DNA of 64,000 nucleotides from Bradyrhizobium sp. 195. Its GTDB lineage: Bacteria > Pseudomonadota > Alphaproteobacteria > Rhizobiales > Xanthobacteraceae. Below, one piece after another: positions 60,999-64,000 of this stretch (positions are counted from its first letter, which is position 1; the number at the start of each line of letters is the position of its first letter). The notes beneath the pieces are model-generated. The model worked only from the letters and a program-made list of their open reading frames with translations, did not search any database and was not told the DNA's origin. The position numbers and the translations under genes are program-made. Location of the stretch: positions 2,666,001 through 2,730,000 of the forward strand of contig NZ_CP082161.1 of the NCBI RefSeq assembly GCF_023101665.1. The letters run 5' to 3'.

Positions 60999-61799
60999 AT
61001 GTCGAAAGAGGCAGCGGACAGCTTCGCCGGAAAATGGGCTCTGATCACGGGCGCGTCGAGTGGCCTCGGCCTTGAATTCGCAGATCTCCTGGCGGCGCAG
61101 AAAGTCAATCTCGTGCTGGCGGCGCGACGGCAAGAGCCGATGGATAGGCTTGCCTCCGATCTCCGCCGCAAATACGGGGTGGATGTGCTGGTCGAGGCGA
61201 TCAATCTTGCCGCGCCGGGCGCGGCCACCCGCCTGAAAAGCAGTCTCGACGCGAGGTCAGTGACGGTCGACATCTTGTTGAACAATGCCGGCTTCGGCTT
61301 GCACGGCGATTTTCTGGACACGCCGATCGAGCATACCGCGAACATGATCCAGCTCAACATCACAACGCTCACAGAGCTGACCTATCTATTCGGCCATGAC
61401 ATGGCTAAGCGGCGATCCGGACATATCCTTCTCATCGCCAGCCTTCTGGCCTTCCAGGCCGTCCCCAGCTACGCGGCCTATGCGGCGACCAAGGCTTATG
61501 TCCTCGCGCTTGGCGAGGCCCTGCATGACGAACTCCGCCCAAACGGTGTGGTCGTTACCAGTCTCTGCCCGGGGCACACCGCGACGGGCTTCGATGCGGC
61601 AGCCGGCGCAACCGCATCGGCCGTGCTGCGCCTTCTCACCATGAAGCCGCGCCCGGTCGCCGCGAGCGGAATTCGGGCATTGCTGCAAGGAAAGGCTATG
61701 GTGGTCGCAGGCTTCTCGAACAAAATGGCCGCCTTTTCAAATCGTCTGACACCGCGATCAATGCAAAGGGCCACGATGAAAAGAATAATGGACGCTTGA
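60999..61799 (+). CDS. Short-chain dehydrogenase/reductase
   Basis: The 266-residue classical SDR has TGASSGLGLEFADLLA (NADP loop), LNNAGFG, and the catalytic set S...Y-AATK in LIASLLAFQAVPSYAAYAATKAYVLALGEALHDEL. This is an intact YxxxK, unlike the SDR at 17.9 kb. It lies downstream of tetR in the same direction, so it may be co-expressed. No signal peptide. Substrate unknown. Confidence 0.9.
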   Translation: MSKEAADSFAGKWALITGASSGLGLEFADLLAAQKVNLVLAARRQEPMDRLASDLRRKYGVDVLVEAINLAAPGAATRLKSSLDARSVTVDILLNNAGFGLHGDFLDTPIEHTANMIQLNITTLTELTYLFGHDMAKRRSGHILLIASLLAFQAVPSYAAYAATKAYVLALGEALHDELRPNGVVVTSLCPGHTATGFDAAAGATASAVLRLLTMKPRPVAASGIRALLQGKAMVVAGFSNKMAAFSNRLTPRSMQRATMKRIMDA

Positions 61800-62037
61800 C
61801 TCCGGAGCGCCTGGGTGCGGGCGCTCGCCGAACCAGCGCGGGTTCTTGACTCTTGGCAGAGGTCGCAGAAAAGGCGCGTGTGCAAGCAAGCGCGGATACG
61901 AGCCGATGGCTCTTGTAATTGAAGCTCGACCTCAGCACCAACCATCGAAGAACGGATCGACAGTTGTCGGATCTTGGCGCGCGGGATCGCGGCCCTCTCG
62001 ACGCTAGACCGGCGCCTTGAGCCGTTGCGAGCTGTGC
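61800..62037. other. Intergenic region, no gene seen
   Basis: The first part of a 600-base gap after the SDR. No gene, hairpin terminator or palindrome stands out. From 62038 it runs into the TetR remnant and then the Old Yellow Enzyme promoter. Confidence 0.45.
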
Positions 62038-62185
62038 AATGACCCGCGTTCGCGCAAGCGGTTTTGAAGAGTGTCGCCGAACAGGTTCGTGAGACCGCGC
62101 ACAACGCCCCGACCAGCGCAGTCGAAATCGCCAGACCAGCCGACCTCGATAAAAATTCCAAAAAAGAACTGCGTCATAGTGTCTA
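62038..62185 (+). pseudogene. 3' remnant of a TetR-family gene
   Basis: After a one-base frameshift, the frame reads PAFAQAVLKSVAEQVRETAHNAP, matching DPDLAQAVLDAAAEQVRDAAVA at the end of the intact TetR protein encoded at 60.35-60.93 kb. Only the C-terminal part survives, followed by a short extended tail to a TAA. Its position upstream of the Old Yellow Enzyme gene suggests a lost local repressor. A poor operator match at 62155-62169 lies inside this frame and may reflect Lys/Glu codons. Confidence 0.65.
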
Positions 62186-62223
62186 AGGGAGCCATTGGTA
62201 AGAAAAAGTTTGATCAAGCTTCA

Positions 62224-62252
62224 TTGACGGTTCTTATTTAGAACTGTATAGG
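62224..62252 (+). promoter_or_regulatory. Promoter with GTTCT-type operator, upstream of the Old Yellow Enzyme gene
   Basis: TTGACG (-35, 62224-62229), palindrome GTTCT-TATTT-AGAAC (62230-62244) and TATAGG (-10, 62247-62252) at 17-bp spacing repeat the layout seen at 12.6 and 17.8 kb. The spacer differs in sequence but both arms are perfect. The gene start is 148 bases downstream. Confidence 0.75.
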
Positions 62253-62399
62253 GAGGCGCTCCTTGCAAAACGAGCCAATCCAAGAATTCGCCGAAAAGGG
62301 GGGAAGGTGATGATCGTCGATGAGCGCACTCCGACTCGCAATCGCGAGATCGATCGCTCGCACCGAACTTCGTTAGGTTAGAGCGAGTCTGGAGCGCAA

Positions 62400-63500
62400 A
62401 TGGCGATCGACGTTCTTTTTCGGCCGTTCACATATAAAGGCCTGAACCTGCCAAATCGCGTCGTTATGGCGCCGATGACCCGCTCGTTCTCTCCAAATGG
62501 CATAGTTACCGCAGATGTAGCGCAGTACTACCGTCGCCGGGCCGAAGGCGGGGTCGGACTTATCATTTCGGAGGGCACAGGGGTTGATCGCCCGGCTTCC
62601 TTGAACGACCCGAACGTCCCTCGGTTTCACGGCGTACAGGAGCTCGCCGGCTGGCGTCGCATCGTGGACGAAGTCCACGATGCCGGCGGACTGATGGCGC
62701 CTCAGCTTTGGCACGTCGGCGCCGTCCGCACGCGCGAGAAAGACTGGCAGCCTCCAGGCGCCTACGACAGCCCTTCGGGGCTTTCGCGACCCGAGAAGAA
62801 TCTGGGCATCCCGATGAGCGATGAGGATATCGCGGACGCCATTCGGGCTTTCGCGGATGCCGCTCTTGCCGCCAAGCGCTCGAATTTCGATGCCGTCGAG
62901 CTGCATGGAGCGCACGGCTATCTGATCGACCAATTTTTCTGGGAAGGGACCAATCGCAGAGAAGATGCGTATGGTGGCAGAAACCTACCCGGAAGAGCGC
63001 GTTTCGCCGCAGACATCGTGCGCGCGGTGCGTAAATCGGTCGGCCCTGAGTTCCCGATATTGCTTCGGATCAGCCAGTGGAAGCAGCAGGACTTCGCCGT
63101 AAAGCTCGCCAGCACGCCGCGCGAATTGGAGGCGTGGTTGATGCCTCTGCGTGAAGCCGGTGTTGACATTCTTCATTGCTCGCAGCGGCGCTTCTGGGAG
63201 GCGGAGTTCGAGGGCTCGGATCTGAATTTCGCGGGGTGGGCGAAAAAGGTGACTGGCTTGCCGACGATTTCGGTCGGCTCAGTGGGGCTGACCGGTGAGT
63301 TCATCGCCGCATACGGCGGAGAGAGTTCGCGACCGGCATCCTTGGACGAACTGGTCCGTCGTCTGGACCGAGAGGAATTCGATCTCGTGGCCGTTGGTCG
63401 GGCGCTGCTTCAGGATCCGCAATGGCTGTTGAAGGTGCGTGACGGACGAGCCGCTGAACTGATGGCTTTCGATCGCTCGGCATTTGCGACCTTGAGCTGA
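62400..63500 (+). CDS. Old Yellow Enzyme-family NADH:flavin oxidoreductase
   Basis: The 366-residue FMN enzyme reduces activated C=C bonds or nitro groups. Motifs: NRVVMAPMTRSFSPNGI, the substrate-binding His pair in VELHGAHGYLIDQFFWEGTNRREDAYGG, and GRALLQDPQWLLKVRDGRAAE for FMN phosphate. GGAG precedes the ATG. It stands alone behind a GTTCT-type operator, which ties it to the beta-oxidation and ligase genes to the left. Substrate is unknown; 2-enoates and N-ethylmaleimide-like electrophiles are typical of relatives. Confidence 0.92.
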   Translation: MAIDVLFRPFTYKGLNLPNRVVMAPMTRSFSPNGIVTADVAQYYRRRAEGGVGLIISEGTGVDRPASLNDPNVPRFHGVQELAGWRRIVDEVHDAGGLMAPQLWHVGAVRTREKDWQPPGAYDSPSGLSRPEKNLGIPMSDEDIADAIRAFADAALAAKRSNFDAVELHGAHGYLIDQFFWEGTNRREDAYGGRNLPGRARFAADIVRAVRKSVGPEFPILLRISQWKQQDFAVKLASTPRELEAWLMPLREAGVDILHCSQRRFWEAEFEGSDLNFAGWAKKVTGLPTISVGSVGLTGEFIAAYGGESSRPASLDELVRRLDREEFDLVAVGRALLQDPQWLLKVRDGRAAELMAFDRSAFATLS

Positions 63501-63694
63501 ACATCGGAACGCGTCGATTGCTCTTTTGAGCACCGGGCATTGGAGGAGATGCGCAAGTTGCGACATCAAATCCCAAAAAAACAATGACGCAATCAGGAGG
63601 GAAAAGTGCGCGAGAAGCGGAGGGGATTGGATAGCCGTGGTCGTTGCGGAGCGCGGTCGCTCACCAGGTCGCCGAACGACAAGGGCGAGACGAG

Positions 63695-64000
<306 letters not shown>

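Noticed and set aside
62155..62169. ATTCCAAAAAAGAAC as a second operator upstream of the Old Yellow Enzyme gene
   Set aside because: It lies within the frame of the TetR remnant where AAA/GAA codons explain it, and it has no -35/-10 around it; kept only as a weak near match.

Overview
The window looks like a chromosomal catabolic region of a high-GC alphaproteobacterium, most likely a Bradyrhizobium relative. This is inferred from gene content and style: dense CoA-thioester catabolism, Liv-type binding proteins, many HxlR/TetR regulators, a DUF3551 small secreted protein, and a fluoroacetate-dehalogenase-like enzyme very close to the Rhodopseudomonas type as I remember it. I see no tRNA, rRNA, CRISPR array or intact insertion sequence.

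Layout. 0.1-4 kb: a fadB-like bifunctional beta-oxidation enzyme and etfBA on the minus strand. 4-7.1 kb: an unrecognised protein with an AhpD-like CxxCxxxH motif, a candidate small RNA, and an Fe-S protein fused to an SCP2 domain. 7.6-10.3 kb: a first IorAB-type molybdenum hydroxylase. 10.7-16 kb: crotonase, haloalkane-dehalogenase-like hydrolase, Liv-type binding protein and feruloyl-CoA synthase-like ligase. 16-23.3 kb: HxlR regulator, HCCA-isomerase-like protein, and an operon of SDR, two acyl-CoA dehydrogenases, thiolase and nitronate-monooxygenase-like protein. 23.4-33.3 kb: YCII and NmrA-like proteins, then FAH-family enzyme, crotonase and family III CoA transferase, facing a CoxSLM-type molybdenum hydroxylase operon, with two HxlR genes. 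33.5-39.4 kb: CGFS glutaredoxin, FadD, HxlR, a second NmrA-like protein, an epoxide-hydrolase-like enzyme and TetR. 39.5-47.8 kb: a LysR gene, then a block with a betaproteobacterial look (second IorAB pair, DUF2141 protein, PQQ/haem alcohol dehydrogenase), an SMP-30-like protein and a decayed LysR copy. 47.9-55.4 kb: two class II aldolase-family proteins, a second Liv-type binding protein, PanE-like reductase, FMN alpha-hydroxyacid oxidase, fluoroacetate-dehalogenase-like hydrolase and Fe-alcohol dehydrogenase. 55.6-61.8 kb: DUF3551 gene, RND efflux operon, its divergent TetR and an SDR. 62-64 kb: a TetR remnant, an Old Yellow Enzyme and the 5' part of livG.

How the parts fit. Ligases and a CoA transferase feed substrates into crotonases, acyl-CoA dehydrogenases, FadB and thiolase, with ETF taking the electrons. 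The strongest system-level signal is a shared operator, GTTCT-N5-AGAAC, placed between the -35 and -10 boxes of five separate promoters: etfBA, the 12.77-kb binding protein, the 16.77-kb isomerase, the 17.89-kb beta-oxidation operon and the Old Yellow Enzyme. A near copy abuts the -35 box of the candidate sRNA. This suggests one repressor controls a dispersed aromatic/acyl-CoA regulon. Its gene is not evident, because most of the local regulators have their own different palindromes.
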